Assembly (NCBI GenBank): GCA_016713225.1
Contig: JADJPO010000006.1
Location: 202,023-266,022, forward strand
From: Kineosporiaceae bacterium
Lineage (GTDB): Bacteria > Actinomycetota > Actinomycetes > Actinomycetales > Kineosporiaceae
Length of the DNA: 64,000 bases
Direction of reading: 5' to 3'
Positions within the stretch are counted from its first letter, which is position 1, and every line of letters begins with the position of its first letter. A model generated the notes under the pieces. That model was not told where the DNA came from and ran no database searches. It saw only the letters and a program-made list of their open reading frames with translations. Positions 1-7,915 of the stretch are shown piece by piece. A program made the translations under genes and the position numbers.

Positions 1-1546
1 GGGACTCGACGTCCAGGGTGTACAGCGGGACGGCCCGCACCAGACCGGGCATCGCCATGCTCATCCGCACGGCGGCAGCCACCGGCATGTCCCAGGGGTC
101 GGGAACCTCGTGCAGGATCTCGCCGTCGTGTCGGGGACAGGTGGATTCCCTGGCCTGCGCCGGTGAGGCCAGGATCATCTGGGCGACAACGCGAACCGGC
201 AGGACGCCGGCGAGACAGCTGCGGCAGAACAGGAATCGGCTCGCACCCTCGCGCTCGGCCCGCTCGGCGGTCAGGAACGGCAGCGTGTAGGGGCGACTCT
301 GGGCGAGGTTGGTGGTGACCACGGCCAGGTCGATGCACCGCACCTGGGCGTCGTCCGCGGCTCGGCGCAGCTGGTGGGTCTCGGCGGCGCTCGGTGCGCC
401 GAGTCGACCGAGCCACAGTTCACCGAACGTCAAGGCGGGGCGCGAGTCGCTGGAGCCGTTGTCCCCCAACGGGATTCCGGCCAGGTCGTCGATCCGGTCG
501 GTGAGCCAGTCCACCACGGCCGGCACGTCACCCACCGCCGGGACGCCGATCAGGCGGTCGAGCCGGCGGGACAGCAGGCCACGCGGCGCGGCGTCCATGT
601 CGGGCAGCTGCACCCCGGGAACCAACCCGAAGTGTTCCGCCTCGGGGCGCCGGACCAGCACCGAGCGCACCGCGATCGCGCAGGTGATCGCGGTGGCCGC
701 CAGCGCGGCCAGCGCCGTGGTCACCCCCAGGGTGAGTGAGATCAGGCCGGTCAGCGGCAACGGCAACGACGCGCCGCGCACGACGGCGGCCGTACCACCG
801 AGCCAGGCCAGCAGGGCTCCCAGCCACACCAGGACGACGATCAGCCGCGGCCCGCGGCGCAGGGCGGCCAGCACCGCGGCGATCAGGGGGACGGCGCGCT
901 CGCGGGCCGTGTGCCCCAGCGGCAGGCGCATCAGGGCGATCAGGACGCGGTAGGCATCCCGGGTGCCGGGGGCGGGCTGGAACATCCGGGTCAGCCGGTG
1001 GCGCTCGGGCCAGGCGGGTGCATCGGGGTGGGTGGCGCCGTCGGCCAGGGCGGGCCCGGCGACGTCCTGCCCGGCGAGCCAACCGATCATCTCGGCGAGC
1101 CCGGCGAACCCCGACTGGACGGCGGGCGCTGCGTCGCCGCCGGGATTGCCGGGGACGGCGGCCGGCTGCACGCACGGGGTGGTGCGTCCCAGCTCGGCGG
1201 CGGCGGTGAGCGCAGCGGTCACGGCGCCGGCCGAGGACCCGCCCACGCGACGAAAGATGTAGTGCTCGGCCAGGGCGCAGACCCCGAGCGGGTAGGTCAC
1301 CGCCGCCGCCGTCCCGCCGCGCATCGTGAGGTCGGCCGAGTGGGCCAGGTAGTCACTGACGTGATCGGGATCGGGGAAGTTGGTCGCCGTCCGCGTCATG
1401 GCTGCCGGCGAGTGCAGCAGGTGGTGATCGGCCCGGGGCAGCGCGGCGTCCAGGTCGAGCATCAGTGGGGGGTGGGGTTCGAGCATCCGCAGGTACCGGT
1501 GACGATCCTGCAACCGGATCACGGCGCGCCACGGGTTCTCGGTCAC
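1..1546 (-). CDS. Patatin-like phospholipase, C-terminus cut by window edge
   Basis: This reverse-strand frame stays open from a GTG at 1546 to the window edge (about 515 codons), with a GGGAGG ribosome site about 8 nt upstream. Near residues 76-86 is a glycine-rich oxyanion-type stretch (RGGTAAAVTYP), followed by GGSSAG at about 102-107, the patatin nucleophile elbow with the likely Ser at 105. Hydrophobic segments in the middle suggest membrane association. Downstream, AVRMSMAMPG resembles the patatin block near the catalytic Asp, but the Asp itself may lie beyond the edge. Patatins hydrolyse acyl-ester lipids; the substrate here is unknown. Family call is firm, full length is unknown. Confidence 0.8.
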   Translation of the reverse strand, partial: MTENPWRAVIRLQDRHRYLRMLEPHPPLMLDLDAALPRADHHLLHSPAAMTRTATNFPDPDHVSDYLAHSADLTMRGGTAAAVTYPLGVCALAEHYIFRRVGGSSAGAVTAALTAAAELGRTTPCVQPAAVPGNPGGDAAPAVQSGFAGLAEMIGWLAGQDVAGPALADGATHPDAPAWPERHRLTRMFQPAPGTRDAYRVLIALMRLPLGHTARERAVPLIAAVLAALRRGPRLIVVLVWLGALLAWLGGTAAVVRGASLPLPLTGLISLTLGVTTALAALAATAITCAIAVRSVLVRRPEAEHFGLVPGVQLPDMDAAPRGLLSRRLDRLIGVPAVGDVPAVVDWLTDRIDDLAGIPLGDNGSSDSRPALTFGELWLGRLGAPSAAETHQLRRAADDAQVRCIDLAVVTTNLAQSRPYTLPFLTAERAEREGASRFLFCRSCLAGVLPVRVVAQMILASPAQARESTCPRHDGEILHEVPDPWDMPVAAAVRMSMAMPGLVRAVPLYTLDVES

Positions 1547-1661
1547 GCGCGGATCCTCCCCTCGGGGGCCATCCGGCCCGCGAGGATTGTGCCAGGTCGT
1601 GACCGGAACGGGGGGCTGCGGTGGTTGACACCCACCCCTGCGGACGCCGAGCCTGACGGGA

Positions 1662-2567
1662 ATGGACACCGGGGCACTCTCGCGATGGGCCGACCTCGGT
1701 GGTCCCGTGCACTACCTCGACTTCGGCGGCCCGGCGTCCGGGCCGTTGGTGGTCTGCGTGCACGGTCTGGGCGGGGCCGCCGTGAACTGGCTCGCCCTGG
1801 GGCCGTTGCTGGCCGATCGCTACCGGGTGTTGGCCCTCGATCTGCCGGGGTTCGGCCTCACCCGCGCAGCGGGCCGCTCGACCACCGTGCAGGCCAACGG
1901 TGAGCTGGTGCGACGCTTCGTCGCCGAGGTCGGCGGCGGCCCTGCGCTCTGGGTGGGCAACTCGATGGGCGGGCTGATCACCCTGCTGGCGGCGGCGGAA
2001 CGGCCCGAGCTGGTGACGGGCGCCGCTCTGCTCGATCCGGCGTGGTTCCCGCGGGTGCGTCACCGGCCGAACCTGTTGTCGTCCGCCGTGTTTGCCGCCT
2101 ACTTCACCCCCGGGCTGGGTCGCGCGGTGGTGGCCGGACGCCGCCGCGCCCGCACGGCGGAGCAGTCGGTGCACGACATGCTGACGTTCTGCTGTGCCGA
2201 TCCGGCGCGGGTGGCGCCCGACGTGGTGGCGGCCCATGTCCGCCTGACGCAGCAGCGGGCGGAGGTGCCGGGCCTGGCGCTCGAGTTCGAGGTCGCGGCG
2301 CGCTCGGTGCTGAGTGTGATCGCGCGGCGGCGACGCCTGGCGGCACTGGCCGCCGGGCTGTCGATGCCGGTGCTGGTGCTGCACGGCGGGCGGGACCGGC
2401 TGGTACCGGTGGGCGCGGCGTCCGAGTTGGCGGCGGCCAACCCGACCTGGCGCTACGCGGTGGCCCCGGATGCCGGTCACCTGCCGATGCTCGAGGTGCC
2501 CGACTGGACGGCGGAGCACTTCGATCGGTGGATCCGCGACCACGGGTTGCTCGCGACCTCGGCGTAG
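1662..2567 (+). CDS. Alpha/beta hydrolase
   Basis: The 301-residue protein has the full alpha/beta-hydrolase signature. It shows an HGLGG oxyanion loop near residue 34, GNSMGG with nucleophile Ser near 101, GRDRL with the probable acid Asp near 245, and DAGHLP with the catalytic His near 273. No signal peptide or membrane segment is visible, so it is probably cytoplasmic. The fold resembles esterase and C-C hydrolase members, but the substrate cannot be read from sequence. It is divergent from the patatin gene, so the 115-bp gap probably holds both promoters. Confidence 0.85.
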   Translation: MDTGALSRWADLGGPVHYLDFGGPASGPLVVCVHGLGGAAVNWLALGPLLADRYRVLALDLPGFGLTRAAGRSTTVQANGELVRRFVAEVGGGPALWVGNSMGGLITLLAAAERPELVTGAALLDPAWFPRVRHRPNLLSSAVFAAYFTPGLGRAVVAGRRRARTAEQSVHDMLTFCCADPARVAPDVVAAHVRLTQQRAEVPGLALEFEVAARSVLSVIARRRRLAALAAGLSMPVLVLHGGRDRLVPVGAASELAAANPTWRYAVAPDAGHLPMLEVPDWTAEHFDRWIRDHGLLATSA

Positions 2568-2686
2568 GTGGCGCCATCCGTCGCCCGGGAGCTCCTCCCC
2601 GGCGTGCTGCCGTGGTTCCCCGAGGCCGCATGTGTACTCTCTGCTGTTGATCGAATACCGAAAGTGACTGGCGCGCGAGGAGCTGG

Positions 2687-3676
2687 GTGCGAATGACCCC
2701 GACGACACGACGAGTGGCGCGAGCCCTGGGGATGGCCGTGGCAACCGCCGCAGCCGCCGCGGTGGCCCTGGCCACGGCCGGGTCCGCCGGCGCGACACCC
2801 GGCCCCGATGCCACGAACCGCACCGGCCGGACCTCGATCGGCTCGGTGGGCGCCTCCGGGGTGCCGCGGCTCTCGACCGTGACGGCCCAGGCACTGCCCT
2901 CGGTGACCTGCCGCGCCGCCGAGGGGTTCAGCCGCATCACCAGTGGCCCGCTCTTCCGTCTCTCCGACAGCGCCCCGCTCGGGGGGGCCAACACCATGAC
3001 GGAACTCGCTCAGGTCGGCAACGGCTGGACCGGCAGCAACTTCGCCTGGACCGCGGCGGGCGGTGACGGTGCGTTCTACGGCCTCACCTGGGCCGGCGAG
3101 CTCAAGTGGTACCGCTACAACGCCGGCACCTCCAGCTGGCGCACCGGGGCCGGGTCCATCGTGGGCAAGGGCTTCATTCCCAAGAAGAAGATCATCAACA
3201 TCTCGCTGGGTGGTGACGGCAAGTTCTACGTCGTGTTCGCCACCGGTGACCTCTACCTCTTCCAGCACACCGGCCGGCTGACCGGGGCAGCCACCTGGGC
3301 CTCCGCGGCGGGTTGGAAGATCGGCTCCGGCTGGACCGGCAGCGAGATCATCATTCCCAACGGCGACGGCACGGTGTACCGGCAGTACCAGGGTGTCCTC
3401 TACTGGTACCGGCACTCCGACCCGGCCCTGGGTGCGGTGACCTGGCAGCGCAAGACCGCGATCGGCTCGGGCTGGAAGTTCTACGACGTGCTGTCCGCGG
3501 GCGCCGGCGTGCTCTACGCCACCGAGGGCGGGACCGGCCAGGTGCGTGTGTACCGCCACGCCGACCCGGTGGGGGGCACGGGAGTCTGGGCCACCAGTCA
3601 GGGCGTCCTGAAGCTGACCGCCCGTCCGGATTCCTTCGGCATCGGGATCGACCCGCTCGCCTGCAGCATCGTCTGA
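2687..3676 (+). CDS. Secreted tachylectin-like beta-propeller protein 1
   Basis: The protein has 329 residues from a GTG start with GAGGAG just upstream. An Arg-rich N-terminus and an Ala-rich hydrophobic stretch ending near GSAGA form a signal peptide. The mature part has repeated blades with motifs such as GGDGAFYGLTWAGEL, WYRY and GWTGS, typical of the tachylectin-2-like fold, which binds N-acetylated sugars in characterised members. Two Cys, near the start and end of the mature domain, could close the propeller. It is followed 24 bp later by a paralogue. Sugar binding is family knowledge and is not shown here. Confidence 0.8.
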   Translation: MRMTPTTRRVARALGMAVATAAAAAVALATAGSAGATPGPDATNRTGRTSIGSVGASGVPRLSTVTAQALPSVTCRAAEGFSRITSGPLFRLSDSAPLGGANTMTELAQVGNGWTGSNFAWTAAGGDGAFYGLTWAGELKWYRYNAGTSSWRTGAGSIVGKGFIPKKKIINISLGGDGKFYVVFATGDLYLFQHTGRLTGAATWASAAGWKIGSGWTGSEIIIPNGDGTVYRQYQGVLYWYRHSDPALGAVTWQRKTAIGSGWKFYDVLSAGAGVLYATEGGTGQVRVYRHADPVGGTGVWATSQGVLKLTARPDSFGIGIDPLACSIV

Positions 3677-3700
3677 CCTCGCTCACGATCGGAGACACCC

Positions 3701-4621
3701 GTGTTCCACCGCCGTTCGGCGCGCCCCCGTGTTGTGCGCAGGCTCGTTCTCGGAAGGCTGGGTCTGGCTGCCACGGTCACCGGCCTGGCCGCCGCCCTGA
3801 CGGTGCAGGTGCCCGCCGCCCGGGCGGCCTCGGTCGCGGCCGCCTCCCCGACCTGTCGCACCGCCCAGGGTTTCGTGGCGGGGGCCACCGGCAAGCTCTA
3901 CCGGGTCAGTGACCCCGACGTGGCGTCGTCCAACGCCTCACTGGCCGTCGGCGATCGTGTGGGTGGCGGGTGGACGTCGGCCCAGTTCGCGTGGATGGGT
4001 GCCGGCGGCGACGGCGTGCTCTACGGGCTCACCTGGGCCGGACAGATCAAGTGGTTCAAGTACGACGACACCGCCGCGCGGTGGGACGCCGCGAGTGGGC
4101 GGGTCGTGGGTGTCGGGTTCACTCCCGGCCGGGGCATCGTCAACATCGGGCTCGGTGTCGAGGGTCGCTTCTACGTGGTGCGTCCGACGGGCAAGCTCGT
4201 CGAGTTCCACCACACCGGATGGCAGAACGGCAGCGCCACCTGGGAGGAGGCCCAGGGGGAGCTGGTCGGCAGCGGGTGGAAGCCGGACGACGTGATCGTG
4301 CCCGTCGGGGACGGGTCGGTCTACCTGCAGCGTGACGCCCGGCTGTTCTGGTACCGACACTCCGACCCCACCGCGGGGCCGCTGTCCTGGACCCAGTCGC
4401 AGGTCGGCGGGGGCGGCTGGGTGATGACCTCGATCGTCTCGGCGGGCGGGGGCGTGCTCTACGCCACCACGCCGTCGGGTGCGGTGAAGCGCTATCAGCA
4501 CCTCGACCCGATCGGCGGGGCCGCGCAGTGGACGGCCAACCTCGGGGTGGCGGCCGGGCCGAGTGTCGAGGCGACGAGCCTCGGGTTGGTCATCGACCCC
4601 GGCACCTGCAGCCTGCCCTGA
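3701..4621 (+). CDS. Secreted tachylectin-like beta-propeller protein 2
   Basis: The protein has 306 residues from a GTG start. It has an Arg-rich N-terminus, a hydrophobic helix and an Ala-rich cleavage region, so it should be exported. It shares with its upstream neighbour the entry motif TCR-AQGF, the GGDG-LYGLTWAG blade signature, WYRHSDP and a closing Cys near the C-terminus (GTCSLP). The pair is a tandem duplication whose members have diverged. The close spacing suggests one transcript. Role is probably extracellular carbohydrate binding, by family only. Confidence 0.8.
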   Translation: MFHRRSARPRVVRRLVLGRLGLAATVTGLAAALTVQVPAARAASVAAASPTCRTAQGFVAGATGKLYRVSDPDVASSNASLAVGDRVGGGWTSAQFAWMGAGGDGVLYGLTWAGQIKWFKYDDTAARWDAASGRVVGVGFTPGRGIVNIGLGVEGRFYVVRPTGKLVEFHHTGWQNGSATWEEAQGELVGSGWKPDDVIVPVGDGSVYLQRDARLFWYRHSDPTAGPLSWTQSQVGGGGWVMTSIVSAGGGVLYATTPSGAVKRYQHLDPIGGAAQWTANLGVAAGPSVEATSLGLVIDPGTCSLP

Positions 4622-4721
4622 GACGGAACCTCGAGGAATCCGGAACAAGCACGGCTCGCGATAGGTTCTCGCCTGCACGGCTCGCGGACGAGCCCCCACA
4701 GACGAGGCGGTGACCTGTTCC

Positions 4722-5651
4722 ATGCAGATCTACGACGACGTGACCACACTCGTCGGCCGTACCCCCCTGGTCCGGTTGAACCGAATCATGGACGGCGCTG
4801 CCGCCACGGTCGTGGCCAAGCTCGAGTTCTACAACCCGGCCAGCAGCGTCAAGGACCGGATCGGCGTCTCGATGATCGAGGCCGCCGAGGCCTCCGGTGA
4901 GCTGAAGCAGGGCGGCACGATCGTCGAGGCCACCTCGGGCAACACCGGCATCGCGTTGGCCATGGTCGGCGCGGCCAAGGGCTACAAGGTCGTGCTGACC
5001 ATGCCCGAGTCGATGAGCAAGGAACGTCGGGCGCTGCTGCGGGCCTACGGCGCCGAGCTGGTGCTGACCCCCGCGGCCGAGGGCATGAAGGGTGCTGTGG
5101 CCCGGGCCGAGGCGATCGGTGCCGAGTCGGGCGCCGTCCTGGTGCGTCAGTTCGCCAACCAGGCCAACCCCGAGGTCCACCGCCGCACCACGTTCGAGGA
5201 GATCTGGGCCGACACCGACGGCCAGGTCGCCGCGCTGGTGTCGGGGATCGGCACCGGCGGCACCATCACCGGCGTCGGCCAGGAGCTCAAGAAGCGCAAC
5301 GCGGACATCAGGGTTGTCGCCGTCGAGCCCGCGGCGTCGCCGATCCTCAACGGCGGTCAGCCGGCCGGTCACCCGATCCAGGGCATCGGCGCGAACTTCG
5401 TCCCCGACATCCTCGACCGGTCGGTCTACGACGAGGTGCTGGACGCCCCGACCGAGGAGGCCGTGGCCTACGCGCGGCGCGCAGCCAAGGAGGAGGGCCT
5501 GCTGGTCGGCATCTCCTCGGGAGCCGCGTTGTGGGCGGCAGCCCAGGTTGCGCGGCGCGAGGAATTCGCCGGGAAGATCATCGTCGTGATCATCCCCAGC
5601 TATGGCGAGCGCTACCTGTCGACCCTGCTCTACTCGGATCTGATGGATTGA
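4722..5651 (+). CDS. cysK: Cysteine synthase A (O-acetylserine sulfhydrylase)
   Basis: This PLP enzyme makes L-cysteine from O-acetylserine and sulfide. The PLP lysine sits in NPASSVKDR, TSGNTG binds the substrate carboxylate and PLP phosphate, and GIGTGGTITG is the second phosphate-binding loop. Length (309 aa from this start) matches the family. The frame could start at a GTG at 4710, but homologues begin at the MxIYDD motif, so the ATG at 4722 is chosen; neither has an ideal ribosome site. The stop is directly followed by cysE, so the pair forms a cysteine biosynthesis operon. Confidence 0.95.
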   Translation: MQIYDDVTTLVGRTPLVRLNRIMDGAAATVVAKLEFYNPASSVKDRIGVSMIEAAEASGELKQGGTIVEATSGNTGIALAMVGAAKGYKVVLTMPESMSKERRALLRAYGAELVLTPAAEGMKGAVARAEAIGAESGAVLVRQFANQANPEVHRRTTFEEIWADTDGQVAALVSGIGTGGTITGVGQELKKRNADIRVVAVEPAASPILNGGQPAGHPIQGIGANFVPDILDRSVYDEVLDAPTEEAVAYARRAAKEEGLLVGISSGAALWAAAQVARREEFAGKIIVVIIPSYGERYLSTLLYSDLMD

Positions 5652-5689
5652 TGTTCCGGGCGCGCCAGGACGGCACGAGGGGGCTCGCG

Positions 5690-6316
5690 ATGGCGGCCGA
5701 GGAACGGATCGGCTGGCGGCTGCGGCTGCGCGAGGACGTCGATGCGGCCATCGCCCGCGACCCCGCGGTCCGCAGCAGGGTCGAGGTGGTGCTGGCCTAC
5801 CCGGGGTTGCACTCGATCTGGGTTCACCACGGGGTCAGTCACCCGCTGTGGGTCCGGGGGCACCGGTTGGCGGCGCGGCTGGTCTCGCAGTGGATGCGGG
5901 GTCGGACCGGGATCGAGATCCACCCCGGGGCCACGATCGGACGGCGGTTCTTCATCGATCACGGCAACGGTGTGGTGATCGGCGAGACCGCCGAGGTGGG
6001 CAACGACGTGATGATCTACCACGACGTCACCCTGGGTGGTCGCAGCCTGGCCAAGGTGAAGCGCCACCCCACCGTCGAGGACGGCGTGACCATCGGGGCG
6101 GGAGCCCGCGTCCTGGGTCCGATCGTGATCGGTGCGGGAGCGCAGATCGGGGCCAACGCGGTCGTCGTCCGGGATGTGCCGGCCGGTGCGGTCGTGGTGG
6201 GCATCCCCGGTAGGGCACGGATCCCTGGGGGCGAGACGTTGCCCGAGTCACCCACGCCGGCCTCGGAGATCCCCGGTCCGGGTGAGATCGCGGTCGACCC
6301 GGCCATCTGGATCTGA
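5690..6316 (+). CDS. cysE: Serine O-acetyltransferase
   Basis: CysE acetylates L-serine with acetyl-CoA to give the substrate of CysK. The protein shows the short SAT N-terminal domain (DVDAAIARDPA, then HHGVSHPLW) and a left-handed beta-helix of hexapeptide repeats (IHPGATIG, IDHGNGVVIGETAEVG, TLGGRS, KRHPTV, IGAGARVLG). The catalytic His of the DHG motif is present. The ATG at 5690 has GAGGGGG 6 nt upstream. A longer in-frame start at 5651 overlaps the cysK stop as TGATG and remains possible. It is co-transcribed with cysK. Confidence 0.93.
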   Translation: MAAEERIGWRLRLREDVDAAIARDPAVRSRVEVVLAYPGLHSIWVHHGVSHPLWVRGHRLAARLVSQWMRGRTGIEIHPGATIGRRFFIDHGNGVVIGETAEVGNDVMIYHDVTLGGRSLAKVKRHPTVEDGVTIGAGARVLGPIVIGAGAQIGANAVVVRDVPAGAVVVGIPGRARIPGGETLPESPTPASEIPGPGEIAVDPAIWI

Positions 6317-6445
6317 CCTCCGATGGGCGTTGCGACGCCCGGTGGGCGTCGGGCACGGTCCGTTGAGCGGCCCAGCTGCCCGAGATGATCGTCCGGGAGC
6401 CCGTCTGACCTGGTGGTTCGTGGGGCTTCGAGTCACTATCGGGAC

Positions 6446-6715
6446 ATGGCCAAACGGGCGCTGGGGCTCCTGGATGGGGGGCCGGCCAGCGGAACGCTGA
6501 TTCAGTTGGACGAGCCGCACTGGGCTCCGTTGGGTTTGCTCACCCTCGATCTCGGGGGCCGGCGCGAGGTGGTGTACGTGCTGGCCAGGCAACGACGTCC
6601 GCCGGAGGGCACCCCGTGGCGCTACGTCCCCGAGGGCTCACCCGACGCGGCGATCGAGGACGAGCTGGGTCGCACGCACGGTGACGCCGCCAACGACGAC
6701 CCGTTCGACGACTGA
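6446..6715 (+). CDS. Small hypothetical protein, acidic C-terminus
   Basis: The 89-residue protein from the ATG at 6446 begins MAKRALGLLDGG and ends in an acidic tail (DDPFDD). A longer frame from 6413 exists, but MAKRALG looks like a natural start. No domain is recognised, and no membrane segment or Cys pair is seen. Codon use is that of a real actinobacterial gene. It sits between cysE and a mannosyltransferase on the same strand without forming an obvious operon. Confidence 0.6.
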   Translation: MAKRALGLLDGGPASGTLIQLDEPHWAPLGLLTLDLGGRREVVYVLARQRRPPEGTPWRYVPEGSPDAAIEDELGRTHGDAANDDPFDD

Positions 6716-6742
6716 CCCGCCCGGCACGTCAGACTGTGCGGC

Positions 6743-7915
6743 GTGGAACTCGGGCGGCTGCGGGCACGGCACATCGTGGTGGGCTGGCTGATCAGTCGCC
6801 TCGCCCTGGTCGTCCTGGTGGGCCTGACCGGGTATCTCATCGGATTCGATCGCGATCAACGCCGGGCCGACCCGTGGGCCTGGTGGGCCGGCCGGTTCTC
6901 GTGGGCCGATTCCTTCCACTATCTGCGCATCGCCGACAAGGGCTACCTGCCGCCCGGCCTGCCGTGCTGTGACCAGGCCTTCTTCCCCGGGTATCCGCTG
7001 GCGATCCGGTTCCTGACCCCGCTGCTCGGTGGCCGGCCCACGCTGGCCGGGCTGCTGATCAGCCACGTCGCCGCGGCGGTGGCTGCCGTCCTGCTGTGGC
7101 GTCTGGCCGTCCGGCTCACCGGTGATGCCCGGGTGGGGGTGCTCGCCGTGCTGCTGCTGGCGGTCACCCCGTACGGGGTGTTCCTGTCGGCGGTGTTCAC
7201 CGAGGCGTTGTTCCTGGCGTTGTCGCTGGGGGCGTGGCTGGCGGGGGTGGAACGCCGCTGGTGGTGGGCCGGGATGCTGGCCGGGCTGGCGACCGTCGTC
7301 CGGGTGAACGGGGTGTTCCTGGCTGCTGGGCTGGCGCTGATGTATCTGTTGCAGTTGCGCCCGGCCGGCACGGCGGGGTGGGACGGCGGGTGGCGGCGGC
7401 CGCGGGTCGACGCCCTCGCGTTGCTCAGCCCGGCGATCGCGGTCGGTGGCTTCGTCGCGTACCTGCACGCGCGCACGGGGTCCTGGACGGCGTGGACGGA
7501 CGCGCAGGTGATCGGCTGGGGACGGCGGACCGCCTGGCCGTGGCAGGGGATTCAGGGAGGGTGGCACGCCATCGGCCATGCCACCACGCCGGACCTGTTC
7601 GTCGCCTACGTCGCGGACGTCGGCTTCGCGCTGGCCGGGGTCGGGTTGGTGCTGGTGTTGCTCTGGCGGCGGCGCTGGGCCGAGACGGTCTATGTCGCGG
7701 CGAGTGTCGCCGTCCTGCTCTGTTCGACCACGGTGCAGTCGTCGCCGCGCTATGCACTGACGTGGTTTCCGGCCTACCTGGTGCTGGCCGAGGGGCTGGT
7801 GTGGCTGCGCGATCGGCGCCCCGGGATCTGGCCGTCGGTGGTGGTGATCGGGCTGAGCCTGCCGGTCATGGGCGCGATCGCGATCGCGCTGGCGGCTCAC
7901 CTCTGGGTGGCCTGA
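6743..7915 (+). CDS. Multi-pass PIG-V-like mannosyltransferase
   Basis: The 390-residue protein has about nine hydrophobic segments. The first loop carries WADSFHYLRIADKGY, then FFPGYPLA, the arrangement seen in GPI mannosyltransferase 2/PIG-V relatives of the GT-C fold, where an acidic residue in the first external loop is catalytic. Actinobacterial members are thought to use lipid-linked mannose on the outer membrane face. Its 3' end overlaps the convergent GGDEF/EAL gene by 19 bp. The exact acceptor is unknown. Confidence 0.75.
   Translation: MELGRLRARHIVVGWLISRLALVVLVGLTGYLIGFDRDQRRADPWAWWAGRFSWADSFHYLRIADKGYLPPGLPCCDQAFFPGYPLAIRFLTPLLGGRPTLAGLLISHVAAAVAAVLLWRLAVRLTGDARVGVLAVLLLAVTPYGVFLSAVFTEALFLALSLGAWLAGVERRWWWAGMLAGLATVVRVNGVFLAAGLALMYLLQLRPAGTAGWDGGWRRPRVDALALLSPAIAVGGFVAYLHARTGSWTAWTDAQVIGWGRRTAWPWQGIQGGWHAIGHATTPDLFVAYVADVGFALAGVGLVLVLLWRRRWAETVYVAASVAVLLCSTTVQSSPRYALTWFPAYLVLAEGLVWLRDRRPGIWPSVVVIGLSLPVMGAIAIALAAHLWVA

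Noticed and set aside
528..1175. Long Arg/Pro-rich frame on the minus strand
   Set aside because: Low-complexity shadow of the patatin gene, which has clear motifs in another minus-strand frame.
1353..2894. 513-codon minus-strand frame opposite the hydrolase gene
   Set aside because: Arg/Pro/Ala-rich antisense shadow typical of high-GC DNA; the plus strand encodes a full alpha/beta hydrolase.
6638..7900. 420-codon minus-strand frame
   Set aside because: Gln/Arg/Pro-rich antisense of the mannosyltransferase, without any domain.
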